Below are positions 1-13,326 of a DNA stretch of 64,000 nucleotides, piece by piece. Origin of the DNA: Tillus elongatus. Its lineage: Eukaryota > Arthropoda > Insecta > Coleoptera > Cleridae. Where the stretch lies: positions 1,488,001-1,552,000 of the forward strand of contig OZ023269.1 of the NCBI GenBank assembly GCA_964006375.1, in the 5' to 3' direction. Positions within the stretch are counted from its first letter, which is position 1, and each line of letters starts with the position of its first letter. Both the position numbers and the translations under genes were made by a program. Below the pieces are notes generated by a model that saw only the letters and a program-made list of their open reading frames with translations, made no database searches and was not told the origin of the DNA.

Positions 1-842
1 TAAATATATATCTCTATCTCCTTATTGGTGAATTTTGTTAAGAAAATTCACTAAAAATTAAAAAAATAAGGTAACAAAAGTTACCAGTTAACCTTTCACT
101 GAAATTTGAACACTTTATAGAAAGTTAAAACTTTTCAATACGTACTCGTATTACGAACTACGTACATAACTCAACATCTTTGTCGAAGACGCAAAAAATG
201 AACGTTGGTTTCGTTTGACTGGGGGAAGCAATTTATCACATATAAAACAATGTTAATTTCTTCCGAGCAGAACAATTTGTTGCTTCGCAAAATAAGTTCA
301 AGTTGTTACAAATAGTTTAGTGCCAATCATTTTCTAACAAACCTACACCAATGTGGCTGAAATTCACAACGAACATTTAATTTAACAAACCAAACTGTTG
401 AAAGCAGTTAGTCTGAAGTGGAACTGACAAATGAACAAATGTAAATGATAAATGTTTGTTTTCATTAAAGCTTTGTACAATTCGTGATTTTCAACGTTAT
501 TAATTAACTTCTTAAACAAAAATTATCGCTTAACAAGAAACATTATGTTCAACTATTATTTTAAGTAACTTTCTTACACCGTAGACATTTTTAGGGGAAA
601 ATTAATTAATTTCAACTTTCCGAGTCCTGTGTAACAGAGAATGCGATCGGCTGGCATTGAGAAATAAACGGGGAAACTAAATTTGTCACACATTTATTAC
701 GATACGACGAAATTTCTCCAATTACTTTAGTTTAGCATAAAACACGTCATCAAAATAAGTTTCGTGCCATAATTGTATTAGATAAAGAATATGTCCGGCC
801 GATAAATTAAACGATACACTTTTCTTGAGTTGCTCAATTATT
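1..842. other. AT-rich stretch, no gene seen
   Basis: No coding region or RNA gene is recognisable. The only structure seen is a short palindrome at 29-56, in which GTGAATTTT is followed within a few bases by its complement AAAATTCAC. This matches the left tip of repeat family A described elsewhere in the window, so this stretch probably holds a fragment of that family. Confidence 0.5.
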
Positions 843-1590
<748 letters not shown>

Positions 1591-2574
1591 AAATTTATTT
1601 GTTTATATACAAAGTATGGGTCTGCGTTTTCGTATACTGTGTTAATTTGTTGTAATGTGTGTGCGTGTGTCGGCGCGCGCGTATGTGGGTGTGTACGCAT
1701 ACGGGCGGATGTGTATTGGTGTGGTATGTATGCATGTGTGAGCTTTTTAGCGAATTTTCATTACGTAAAATTCTACAATAATTTCTACAAAAATTCGCAA
1801 ATAACGCACTTGCTGCGTCCAGATTTTTTAAATTGTAGGTGCTAGGCTTTCAGTCTCAGGGCTGTCAAAGTATTCTAATTATATATTCAGAAACGTTTTG
1901 CAGTCAGTGAAGGGGGAGTAAAGAATGCGACAGTAACGAGAAGGGAGGTTTGTATGTATGTATCCCAGCGATAACTCAAAAAATACGAAACTGATTTCAA
2001 TCAAACTTGGGCAAAAACCGAGGTAGAGTTCGTTAATCAGCCTTTATGCTCAAGTTTTTTCGATGGAAAATCGGGGAAAACTTTTTGAAAACGCTATATT
2101 TGTGTAAGTATCAGAGTAACTGCAATGATACTTTACATGTGGCTAGAAGTAGTGCACATAAACCCTGAATTTTAAGTAATTTGGTACATTATATTTACAG
2201 TTTTTTCCAAATTAAAAATAAAATCCCAAAGACATGCGTTGAGACGACTTAGTGTGACTTAGTCCAATGGCTGACAGACAGCGTAGTTAACTGCCACGCG
2301 TAGATTGATTGATACAGCATGTATAAACCATACATCACGGTAACTAAACTAAATATATACCAGGCATAATACATACTACCTGAACCAACAATCGTAAAAT
2401 CTCGGCCGCAATTATGAACAATGGCAGAGGATATGAATATAAAATTTCCCAATTGATTGTTATTTAACTGGGGGATTCAATCAATTATTAAAATATACTA
2501 AATTTGTAGCTTTATTAACGGCCTCAAATACAGTTTTAGAGCAGCATAGATATATTATGCTGTCGTATAATATA
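1591..2574. other. Degenerate family A pieces and GT-rich stretch
   Basis: A GT-rich run with a GCGCGC core occupies about 1655-1740. A second right-tip hairpin (AACGCACTTGCTGCGTCC) lies at 1800-1820. At about 1967-2110 a segment opening GATAACTCAAAAAATAC resembles the start of the family A body. The rest is AT-rich with no recognisable gene. Confidence 0.5.
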
Positions 2575-3500
2575 CTAGAGATGTGAAAAAAAATCAAGCG
2601 AAGGTGCTATAAAAATTATTATAAAATAGTTTCTTTTACCTTTAAACTGAAACATAAGACGACATATAAGACCGAAACAGTCGTGGGATCTATTTCAATG
2701 GTAATTCTACTAATTCTGTAATTAATTACGTACACTTTGAATATAATATCCCGGGCATGAAGCCGATCTAAAGTATCACGCAATTAAAACGTTGGTTGAA
2801 GTATACTTAGATGGCACCGGCGACATCGCCTTTGACTCCTAAGCAGAAGGTTACGCGATCAAATCCAGCTTGATGAACTTTTTTTATGTTTAATTTTAAC
2901 ATTTGGAGAAACAATAGTGCACAGATTTCAAACGATTTGAACAAGATCTCATTCTTATTTCAAACGCCTGAATAAGTTTGTCACTTTTATTTCTGAAATT
3001 ATAATTTTGTTATTGTTGATATTGAAAAAACTGGTTTGATTAGGTTGACTACAACGAAATCATACTGGCGATTAATAAGGAAAAACAACTGCTACGGTTA
3101 TAATTTGGCAGATACTTTACTTTTCTAAATATGGATATAGTTTCCTTCTGGAAATCTTTTGTATAACTTTGATGAAATTTGTAATACAAGTTTCTTTTAA
3201 AGAAAATTACACTATCTACAGATTTAGCAAAATTTAATTCATTAGCTTCATAGAAAATTGAGTTTTTGGACATTTTTCTCAAAAGGAGTTAGAACACAAG
3301 ATTTTTTTAATAATCGAAAGATATCGATGGTAACACTTTCAAAAGAATTCTTCAAATGTGCGCGTGCTAGGACCTCTAAAATCGATCTTCAAGGTCTCTG
3401 TAAGTTTAAAGTATTAACTTTACTAATATGCCGTATAATAATAGTGTACAATTCTTATGAAAATTCGCTACTATAACGCACTTGCTGCATCCCGAAATTG
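2575..3500 (+). mobile_element. Family B repeat, copy 1
   Basis: About 0.9 kb that is a direct, diverged duplicate of 35250-36170. Shared landmarks in order are AAAAATTATT near the start, a tRNA-like segment around 2815-2880 (CTCCTAAGCAGAAGGTT), AACAATAGTG, ATTATAATTTTC-like sequence, TGGTTTGATTAGGT, AAAGATATCGATGGTAACAC, and a right tip CTACTATAACGCACTTGCTGC. The tip is nearly the same as that of family A, so the families are related or share terminal sequence. No open frame of transposase or reverse transcriptase type was found, so the element is probably non-autonomous. Confidence 0.75.
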
Positions 3501-3764
3501 TTGTATATTCAACCGCTCCGAAAGTAAATGAAATAAATCACAAACAAGTGCGTTAGAAGCACTTCGAGGATGTTTCATTTTGGTTTTTTTTTTCACTAGC
3601 GTTGTTTAGAGTTGCTGTAGTTTATTCTGTTTTTTAGTGAATTTTCTTAAAAAAAAATCACTAATGAGGAGATCCCGACTTTTGAATTTTGAAAAAATTT
3701 CTTCAAATGAGCGCTAATTAGGCCCCCCAGAACACATATCCGGGGTCGGTTTAAATTTTTATAT

Positions 3765-3868
<104 letters not shown>

Positions 3869-4927
3869 CACACCGATAACTCAAAAAATAATGGGCCGAT
3901 TTTGATTAAATTTGGTGCATTAATTCCTTTTAAGTTCGTTAGCCAGGAAAATCGGTCTAGGTTTTCCCGGAAAATTTTGTGTTTTCTTTCGAAAAAAATT
4001 TATATCTCCGGAATTAACAAAGTAAGGGCAACCAAATTTCATATGCGGATTTATTTCATTATAGGCAAGTTACCTACCAAAATTTAGCTTCGTAGGTTAA
4101 AGGATAAAAAAGTTACAGGCATTCAAAGAAAAATAAATTTGGATTTTCCTCAAAACGTCAAAATTGCGATTTTAAACGTCAAATTGGTGAGTACATTCCT
4201 TTCGCAAGTCGCTTGGATAATTTTGTTAGCCAGGAAAATCCGCCGAGGTTTTCCTGGAAAAATTTGTGTTTTCTTTCGCAAAATATTTATATCTCCAAAA
4301 TTAACAAAGTAAGGGCAACCAAATTTGGTGAGCTGGTTTATATCGTTATAGGTGTGCCACCTACCAAAATTTAGCTCTGTAGGTCAAAAGACAAAAAAGT
4401 TATGAGCTTTTAAAGAAAAATAAATTGGGGGTTTCCTCAAAACGTCAAAGTGACAATTGAAAACGTCAAAATTCGCAACATTTAGGCAAATAACTTGGGC
4501 TAATACGGGCTATGGAAAGAAAATGTCTCAAGAAGAATGTTTTACATACACCGAACTCTCAGTTTCAACCGTCATTGTCCTTCATTTTACTAAAATATTT
4601 CCAGAAAATTCATTTCTAATAGACCCTTTCTCTGATGCTTGGCAGTAGCCTTAGCTATAGAGTTTATTGTTTAATGGTATATAATTTTTGTCGAATTTAC
4701 GTAAAAAATCAATAAAGCTCAATATATTCGTTATTATACAAGATATGAAAAAATATTGTATACATTAATCATACGGTGTTTTGAGCTACATCTTAAAAAA
4801 TTATTGCGACAATCACAGGGTGGCCCATAAGTCGTTGGTGATACAAATAAATTTTTTTTGTCGAAAACGCCTTATTTTTTTGCATTTTCCATCGAAATAT
4901 AATGCATGTTTGTAAGTTAAGAAATTC

Positions 4928-5286
4928 TGGAGGCAGCAAGTGCGTTGTGGTTGCGAATTTTGATTAAATGCTTCATATTTGAAAAGCTCAATTTGCTATT
5001 AACCTATAAGGTTGACCAGGAAACGGATTTTTTCAGTAACACTTTTGGTTTACTTTTGGAAATTTCTGTACGTTTTCAAACAATCAAGTTATTTTGATGA
5101 AACATGGCACATTGTTTTTACTATATATGTTATACTGGTAATCAAATTTGATGCCTGCTTTTTCTATATAGGTTATACTGGTAACCAAAATTGATGTCTG
5201 CTTTCTTAAAAAGAAAACACACATATTTGCAATAAAAACATTTTTATGAAAATTCACTACCATAACGCACTTGCTGCGTCCCGAGA
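4928..5286 (+). mobile_element. MITE-like unit with inverted hairpin tips
   Basis: The left end GGCAGCAAGTGCGTTGTGG and the right end CCATAACGCACTTGCTGC are inverted copies of each other, extending inward through GCGAATTTT/AAAATTCACT. The interior has CTCAATTTGCTATTAACC, AGTTATTTTGATGAAA and GGTTATACTGGTAA, shared with units at 19459-19716, 26819-27122 and 29802-30113. Length and terminal inverted repeats fit a miniature inverted-repeat transposable element, here embedded as the 3' part of a family A copy. Confidence 0.7.
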
Positions 5287-7985
5287 TATTTTTTTTAATG
5301 TGGCTTAACTTTTTTATGTGTACTAAGTGATAACTACTGTTTTAGAAAAGACATGTATAGTTAAGAACTCACAAATAAGTGCTTTATAAGCACTTCGTGG
5401 CTGTTTAATTTTAGTTATTTTGTTTGTTCACATACTTTAGACATTTTTTAAAATTTATTGTGTACAAGTGTGAATAAACCTATACTAATATTATAACATC
5501 GGACATAACACATATTCATAATGATTCATGGTAATCGAAGGTGTGCTAAAAATTAAATCAATCTAATAACTGCTGTTAATACCCGCAAATTTTGAATTAC
5601 CAATTCCTCATGATACTGTAAAATAATATATTAAATTCTTCTTTATACTATCTGCCAACTCTCTGCCGCTGTCATTTTGCTTTTCTAGTAGCTGTGTTAT
5701 TCTGTCAATGCCAGTCGTCAATCGGCAAATGTCAACGGTTTATTTGAAGGAAAATGTTATTTTATATACTTAATTAGTTTGTTTGAGCCGTAGAATATCG
5801 TCTTATTTGTGATATAAATGGAGAGATTAGACTACATAATGATACTATTTATTAACAATTAATATTTATTGATAAGTAGCTGTGAAGCTAAATAAAATCG
5901 TTTAGAAAGGAAGAGGTAGACCAAAAAATAACTTCTATAAAACATTACCCAATTGATAGAGCGCAGAAGCTACAATATAATGAAATGCTCTGTTGAAGAC
6001 ATAAAGTGTTAATTCCGACGACAAGGGGACATCGCCTCAGATTGTGATGATAATAATACAGAGACAAGTATCGCGTCAGCTGTCAAACACGCCAAAGCTA
6101 ACTGAAGCCGCAAACATCCATAATTTATAAGAACATCCTAGCAAATATATAACAATGACTAAAATCAAACCTAACATCGAAATTAAATTTAGATTATTAT
6201 TAAATTATAGAAGTTCTGTGGGAAGAAATCAGAGAAAATTAGCCGACGTTCTGAATTCAGGTCACATGTCACCTGCAAATCAATATGTAATAGAAATTGA
6301 AATCAGAAGTGTAGCGACAGTGTTCAATGTTCAGTGTAATAGGGTACGGTACGGTACGACAAGTCATGGAGAATCACGGGCTGTGTCAGAATCACATAAT
6401 TAGCGACCTCATTTGCGTTTCTAGGTGTAATTTATTATTACAGGAAGCTTACGAAATTAATGATTTAGGGTAATCTTCCCCATTCTATATTATATAGATT
6501 ATCTGTAAAATCTATGATTTGCAAGTTCTCCTATTACTTCCGACAAGGTAGTTTTATATATACATATAACTAAAAGTATTAAACAGAACTTTGTTTCTAT
6601 TATCAACCACAATGGACTATAAACAAGAATAAGTGAATGTATATCAAAAGAGGTCACAGTCGCTGTATATAACACGTTACTGGTCCCAAATATATCATTA
6701 TGGTGTAAAAGTTGGGTGTGTCAGGCAAAGCATCTACCAGAGACGAATGTTTAAGGACAATAGCTATCGTAAAAGGCCAATATAATAAGTTTTAAATAAA
6801 ACATTAAGGTAACATGGAAATTTAATTAGTATTATTAACAATATTTGCCCTAAATATAGTTACAGTAATAGAAACGGTAATAAGGTAAGTATAAAAGTCG
6901 ATGACGATGCACTTTATTATTTGTTGCATCTCCTGTCTGTGGAGCCATCAACAATCGCAGTAAAACATTGTCGTTTTCGGGTCTATATTATCTTTAATAT
7001 TTCTAAGCGTCAACACGTCTGGGTTTGACATGGTTGGAGGAATTTGGAGTTAAATATATTATGTTTCGCTTTTTGTAAGTTGTCTTTTTAGTTAGGTGAG
7101 TTGTAGTTAGACAATCGGCTTACGCAGGGTTCATCCAGGTTCTAGTCCATTTTTTGGAAACCATGGCCTTAGTAAAGCTCCTGAAAACACAGCTTCCGAC
7201 CCCTTTCAGATGACTCCTGGCGAAGCTAATTTCTCAAAGATGTGGCAGCCTCCAATTGACCAATTGACAGCAAGCCTACTGAGCTGCAACTTTACTAAAA
7301 AAGAACGGGACTGCCAGTTCCTGGACTTCCTTTGGGCTAATGCTTGATGTGCCTATAGCTAACCCAAGTAGCAATTCCTGGAACTTAGACCAAATACTGA
7401 CCGTGTTTTTTTACTTTGCTAGTATCATAGATTATAATAGCTTACTATCTGCTCCAGAATCTTTTTAAATGACGAGATTCCATCATAAGCGAACGTTTTT
7501 GGCTAAAGTTCGCTAATAAGAACAGTAGTTAAGCTGGGACACCTGTATAACTGCATAGTGTATAGCATTAACTGAAAATAGAAAATCAATGACAAAGCTA
7601 ATGTATTTACCTGCTAATTGATTTGCATGTGAAGCATATCAAGGTGACATATTTATTTCTGAAGCTCTATATGTGCTTAAAACTACTGATCTGTCTAGAA
7701 ATCAGACATAATCGTATTTACTATCGACGTGACCGTGAAAAATATAGAGTTACCCACGCCAAGCAGGAAACTTTTTTTTCTTCGAATTAATAATTACATG
7801 AAACGTTTTAGTATTTGTTAGTTTTTGTATTGATTGTTTACTTATATACAAAAAAATATAAGAGTTTCAAGGAGTCGCTTATTATTAAAAGGCCCTACGT
7901 CATTTTAACAAGTCTTAAGAAAAAATAGAAAAAAGGTAATGATCGGAAAAAAAAGAAAGCACATATTCTACGTATCTTTAGCCAC
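5287..7985. other. No recognisable gene; AT-rich DNA
   Basis: Short open frames are present (the longest from ATG is about 82 codons, 6155-6403), but none shows a recognisable domain or coding character. A short stretch at about 5340-5430 resembles 3510-3600, which also lies just downstream of a family tip. A more GC-balanced stretch at 7100-7390 may be an old repeat, but I cannot assign it. Confidence 0.5.
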
Positions 7986-8108
<123 letters not shown>

Positions 8109-8109
8109 T

Positions 8110-8257
8110 ATTTGCTTGCAGTACTTTCTGTGATTTTTTATGTTTACGTGGACTGCAGTTTCGAACCTTCCTGTACGTGTGCTGATGAAGAACCAGGAAC
8201 GTTCGAAAATTCAGTCCACGTAGACACATAAAAAAATCACAGAAAGTACAGCAAACA
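8110..8257. repeat. 148-bp near-perfect palindrome with ribozyme-like loop
   Basis: The left arm (8111-8155, containing GTACTTTCTGTGATTTTTTA) is the near reverse complement of the right arm (8212-8257, containing AAAAAATCACAGAAAGTAC). Pairing continues inward through TTTCGAACCTTCCTG and CAGGAACGTTCGAAA, leaving a ~20-base centre with CTGATGA (8182-8188). Both this segment and GAAA (8205-8208) are hallmarks of hammerhead ribozymes. I infer a folded terminal piece of a ribozyme-bearing retroelement, probably Penelope-like. Confidence 0.75.
8176..8226 (+). ncRNA. Possible hammerhead ribozyme, degenerate stem III
   Basis: CTGATGA (8182-8188) is followed by one base and a 4-bp stem II (GAAC with GTTC, 8190-8204), then GAAA (8205-8208). 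Sequence 5' of the core (GTGTG) can pair partly with CACG downstream (8217-8220) as stem I. The segment between GAAA and the expected cleavage site (ATTCAGTC) forms only a poor stem III. The core signals are present, but activity is uncertain because of stem III and because the surrounding palindrome offers a competing fold. Confidence 0.45.
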
Positions 8258-8302
8258 AATAAAGTGTATATTTAAAAGTGCTTACAGTGTAGTACAACAT
8301 TC

Positions 8303-8815
<513 letters not shown>

Positions 8816-9248
8816 TAGATCTGTAAATTAAAACGAAAAAAATTATAGGCATTTAGAAAAAAATTTGGGTGCCACTGATGACCATAAAAACACCAAAAAA
8901 ATATTTTGTGTAGATAACAAAATATAGTGTATATTACAGACATAGATATTAAGTTTTTTGGCGCAAAAAGTCGAGAAAAATTACTTTGAAAATGTTATAG
9001 TTTTCCCTCTTAAAACGTCACAGGTGCCAATTGAAACGTCAAAATTGGCAACCTTTAGGCAAAGGACGTGAAGCAAATACGGGGTATGTAGAGAAAGTTT
9101 CGCAAGAAGTGTGTTTTACAAACCCTTATGTCTCAGCTTTAACCGTCGCTGTTCTTCATTTTACTAAAATATTTACAGAAAATTCATTTCAAGTAGACCC
9201 TGTTTCTGATGCTTTAGCAGTAGTTTTAGTTATAGAGTATATGGTTCA

Positions 9249-9359
9249 TAAGTACACTTGGAGAACACCCAAATCACCACAACACATATTTCAGAGACCT
9301 TACGATCGTTTCGTTGACCAAGTCAACATCTTCAGAGGAAGAAAAATTCTTCACATAGT
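9249..9359 (-). mobile_element. 111-bp hammerhead-bearing PLE fragment
   Basis: The segment opens TAAGTACACTTGGAGAAC, also seen at about 34255 and 11423, and carries a hammerhead on the minus strand. Both sides have GTATATGGTTCA (9237-9248 and 9360-9371), which looks like a target-site duplication made on insertion into the family A copy. Variable-length target duplications and truncated inserts are known for Penelope-like elements. Confidence 0.7.
9298..9338 (-). ncRNA. Hammerhead ribozyme, PLE type
   Basis: Minus strand: CCT (stem I), CTGAAGA (9335-9329, fits CUGANGA), one base, stem II GTTGAC/GTCAAC with a TTG loop, GAAA (9312-9309), short stem III ACG/CGT around AT, the cleavage position A (9301), then AGG closing stem I. 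All core bases are intact although the host fragment is only 111 bp. Confidence 0.7.
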
Positions 9360-10378
9360 GTATATGGTTCAATAATCAACATTTAGCGAAATTTCGTTGA
9401 AACAATTCGCTATTGAGGAGACCGCGACTTTTGGATTTTGAAAAGATCTCTTTAAATAAGCGCGAACTAGGACCCCTAGAACCCATGCGGTGTTACTTTC
9501 AGTTTTTATCTGTTTACATATATACAGTGACGTATTTCTACGGTAAAGCTCAATATTGGAGTTATTATACAAGATACTAGAAAAAACTGTTTACGTTAAT
9601 GAAAGGGTGTCATGAGCTACATCTTATCCAATTGTTTCGACAATCACAGGTTGCCCATAAGTCGTTGGTGATACATTTTTTTTTAATCGAACACCTCTTA
9701 TATTATATTGCATTTTACATCGAATTATATTGCGTGGTTGTAAAAAAAGAGCGTTTATTGTTTTCGAGTTATTTCAATTGTTTCACATTTTTGGCACATA
9801 TTAAAAATTATGATACGGCATTTGTACCAATATATGTGTCTAATGAAAATGACGCATTCAGCATTCAGAGAGGTTTTCTTTTATATTATTCATGAAAAAA
9901 ATCGAGGTGCCGTATACATTTTTTTTCCGTTTCCATAGAAATCATTGTTTGTAAAATTTTGGTCATTAATAATATGTGTTTAATAAGTTATTATAAAAAA
10001 AAAATGTTTTCGGATTTCCGTCAAAAAGCTGTTTGCAAATTGTCGTGGAAATTTTTTTTGGAAGTTTCGTCGAAAAACCTTTTTTTTTAATAATTATATT
10101 TTGGTAGGTGGGTAAATAGTTTAAAGGGAATCGTCGGCCAGGCAATTCAGATCAGTTTTTTCAGGAACATTTAGGGTTTATTTTTGAAAAAATTTTGCAC
10201 TTTTTCAAAAAATAAAATTATTTTAATTAATATTGTACATTGTTCCTACTATACAGGTTATACTGGTATTCAAATTTGATGAGTGCTTTCAGTAAAAAAG
10301 ACATATTTGCTATTAAAATCCTTTTTGTGAAAATTCACTACCATAACGCACTTGCTGCTTCCAAAGTTTTTATTTTGT

Positions 10379-10494
10379 AGTTCTGAAAGCAAAATTTTTT
10401 TTAAACTGATCGGTAGATTTTAAAGCCATTGCACCCGTGAATAGAGAATCAAAATAGATTTCCAAAAATGTGCCACTCGACCTGACTTATATAT

Positions 10495-10584
<90 letters not shown>

Positions 10585-10925
10585 CTGAATGTGTGTTTCA
10601 CACCGATAGCTCAAAAGTTCATAAAATGATTGGCAGAGTTTGATAAAATTTGTAGGTACCTTCATTTTGTAAATGGCTTGGAGATGTTCGTTGGTCAGGA
10701 AAATCGGATCGTTTTTTCGGGAATGTTTTAATTTTTGTATATTGAAAAATAAGGCTAGGTTAATTATTACGCAAGTTTCCTATGGTAAAAGTTATACTTT
10801 GTACCAAAATTCAGATCGCGAAGTTGAAAGTTTAAAAAAGTAATAAGCAAATCATGACTGAAATTTTACATGATTTGAAATACTTTTATGAAAATTTGCT
10901 ACCATAACGCATTTGCGGCCTACGG
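10379..10925 (+). mobile_element. Family A copy, short
   Basis: A (TA)n tract is followed by TTTCACACCGATAGCTCAAAAG, the usual start of the family A body, then GGCTTGGAGATGTTCGTTGG and a degenerate right tip (GCTACCATAACGCATTTGC, 10889-10910). The left tip is not recognisable. Confidence 0.65.
10486..10581. repeat. (TA)n microsatellite
   Basis: About 95 bp of alternating TA with one GA interruption near its start, inside a family A copy. Confidence 0.97.
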
Positions 10926-11415
10926 ACCTTCTTATTATTAAAATATTTACCATTAGATTCTCGGTAACAGTTAGCAATAAAACAATGTAACGTTACAAAC
11001 TCGCAGCGGTTTTCCACATACGCAGAAATTAAAAAATATTAATTCTGCAAAAATGACAGAATCGTGATCAATATAAACTGTGGCAACTGAAGTGGGAATA
11101 ATTATTAAAACATTGCTGCTAACGGAATCAAGCAAAATGCAATTAAAAATTTCAATTTAAATCTTTTAATAATGGTGGTTGATAGAAATTCCGTTGAGAT
11201 TGCGGAATATTGCAGCCACTTTTTTCACTGGAATAAATGAAGCTTTAATTTATATGCAAAGCAAATAAAATGAAACAATTTGTTAATATTTTCAATTCAC
11301 GAGAATTAATTAAAAAATTAAAGCTTTTCCCGTGTCAATTCTTGTACTTATCTTTTAAAACAATCAAAACTACAACAGACCTCACAGCTAAGTAAAGATT
11401 GAAATCTGTGATGAG
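10926..11415. other. No recognisable feature
   Basis: AT-rich DNA with no coding signal, repeat or RNA gene that I can recognise. Confidence 0.5.
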
Positions 11416-11720
11416 CACTGATAAGTTCACTTGGAGAACCCAAATCACCACAACACATCTTTTTAAAGACCTGACGATCGTTTCACCAACAAAGTTAACG
11501 TCATGAGAGGATGAAAAATTAGAAACTACTTACTACTAAACATCACCTTTTATACTGAGTCTTAGGTAACGACTGATACCGAGAGGGAGGCGAAATCGCA
11601 GGCAAATTTTATGTGTATTCTACTTTAACTGCTAGGCCAGGTTTTTGAACTTTCGTTATAACTTTACCTGATAAGTTTCCAAATAATTATCTGTATCGGA
11701 GACAGAGCGCAAACAGAGGA
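11416..11720 (-). mobile_element. Penelope-like terminal region remnant
   Basis: The region matches 34250-34560 in order: TTCACTTGGAGAACCC, ATCACCACAACACAT, the hammerhead segment, a CTTTTATACTGAGTC-like stretch, GCAGGCAAATT and ATTCTACTTT. In the 34-kb copy this block lies 3' of the GIY-YIG reading frame, so this is the 3' terminal region of a PLE on the minus strand without its coding part. The hammerhead (11470-11510) has CTCATGA instead of CTGATGA, which removes an invariant G. Confidence 0.7.
11470..11510 (-). ncRNA. Hammerhead ribozyme, inactivated core
   Basis: Same layout as the copy at 34300-34340: stem I CCT/AGG, stem II GTTAAC with a diverged partner, GAAAC, stem III ACG/CGT, cleavage site C. 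The core reads CTCATGA, so a base required for catalysis is changed. Confidence 0.6.
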
Positions 11721-11729
11721 CTATAAATC

Positions 11730-12135
11730 AGTGGAGGCGCTCGGTTTATGGAACTTTTTTTATTGCCTTATAAATATTTGGTTAGAATTCAAGTTACTTT
11801 TTCGGATTTTTTTTTTCTATGAAACCCGATTACGTTTTATAGTGCCGGATCAAGAAAATGACGTCCTTTTGGAAAATGCAAAAGAAATCATATCTGGCCA
11901 TCAACAAAAAAATATTTAGTTGTGTTAGCAGTTAAATTGTTTACGCTAGTAAAAATTGAATATCACCCGTTGTAGCAAAAAATATGTCAAAAACTTTTTG
12001 TTAAAACATTTTTGTAAATAGCGAATACCTCAGGAAATATAAGTGCCTTTCCATGCTATTTACTAACCCTGTATAAGAAATAGAAGAAATTAGCATGTTA
12101 GCCACCATTTTATAATTATCTAACAAAAAAACTTT
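11730..12135 (+). mobile_element. 3' end of a DNA-transposon remnant (family E)
   Basis: Diverged duplicate of 18270-18600. Both share TATAGTGCC, a GACGTCCTTTTGG-like stretch, AAATCATATCTGGCCAT, AAAATTGAATATC and GACCCTGTATAA-like ends. In the 18-kb copy it follows a transposase-like fragment (17905-18170), so this is inferred to be the 3' end of the same transposon family. The 62-codon open frame at 11731-11919 is probably residual. Confidence 0.5.
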
Positions 12136-12929
12136 AACTGACCTTTGCTGTAAGTTTTATTTTAGTCACGTTCATTTAATGAATCTTCTGAAATCCTTAA
12201 AGTTGTTATCTGATATAAAAAACTCTTTTTTTAATGAAAATTTACTTAAAAGAATACAAGCAGCCTCAGTAAACAAAACTAACAAAATACTTAGTGTCGA
12301 CACATCTGTATTTAGAAGAATAACTCAAATATAACATGACATTTGAGGTGGGACCGTAAATATTGTAAAATCATAGGGAGAAAAGGAACACAAAACAGCC
12401 GGTTGCGATTTGCTTATAGAGTTTATGAGCCAGTAAATTGTCTAAATTGAATCGGTTCGACATAAAGAACAGATGTCAACTTCGTCCTGCCTTCTTTTGT
12501 AACAAGGTGAAGCTTAAATTAAACGTCGTTTATAGAAGACGTTCAAACCACTTGATGTAAACCACATTGATTTTTTATTATGTTCGCGAGACGATTTATT
12601 TTCTATAAAATAATTGACTGTCGATTCAAAATCTGAGTCACATATCAAACGAAACATGAAAATTTCAATGACTTGGTGACCATAAAAAAAACGGTTTCTT
12701 TCGTATTGTAGCATTAAGTCAACTACTTTCAGTCTACTTATAAACAACAAATAACTTCATATCTGGTATCGTACCTACAATATTAAGACACAACAATCAT
12801 TTTACCAGAAAAGCTGGCTTTATCAGTAGACAAATAAAAGTATCGATAGAACCAAACAGCAAAATGATAGTTCTAAATATGCATCCAAGAAAATTTGGTT
12901 CTGCAAAATAATTTTATTTTAAATAATAC
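12136..12929. other. No recognisable feature
   Basis: AT-rich DNA. A 78-codon minus-strand open frame (12514-12750) has no recognisable domain. Confidence 0.45.
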
Positions 12930-13262
12930 TCTATCAAGAAAAGTTACGAGTTTCATCAAAATCGGTAAATTATTTTTCGTTATACATCATGTCCATAGAG
13001 TGTCAAGTAAAAATTTAATATTTCAAGCGCAATATCAAGGCAAAGAAGGAAAAGTTAAAAGTTTCGTTAAAATCGGTAAATGAATTTTCAAGCTATACAT
13101 TATGTCCATAAAGTATCTAGTAAAAAAAATAAAATTTCCAGCACTCTATCAAGAGAAAGAAAGAAAAGTAATGAGTTTCGTTAAAACTGGTAAATTGTTT
13201 TTCGAGTTATACAGTATGTCCATAAAGTATCGAGTAAAAGATTGAAAATTTCAAGCACGGCT
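12930..13262 (+). repeat. Three tandem ~112-bp repeats
   Basis: Three units start near 12948, 13060 and 13172. Each has a GTTTCGTTAAAATCGGTAAA-like start, a TTATACATTATGTCCATAAAG middle, and an AAAATTTCAAGCAC-like end before ATCAAG. Divergence between units shows the array is old. Confidence 0.75.
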
Positions 13263-13326
13263 TGATTGATTCTAATGCGGAAGTTGTATAACAGCGGTGT
13301 TGAGGTTTGGCCTCAGTTGATACCAA

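Noticed and set aside
5287..7985. A host gene in the long unassigned stretch
   Set aside because: No open frame with coding character, no recognisable exon with matching splice sites, no conserved domain.
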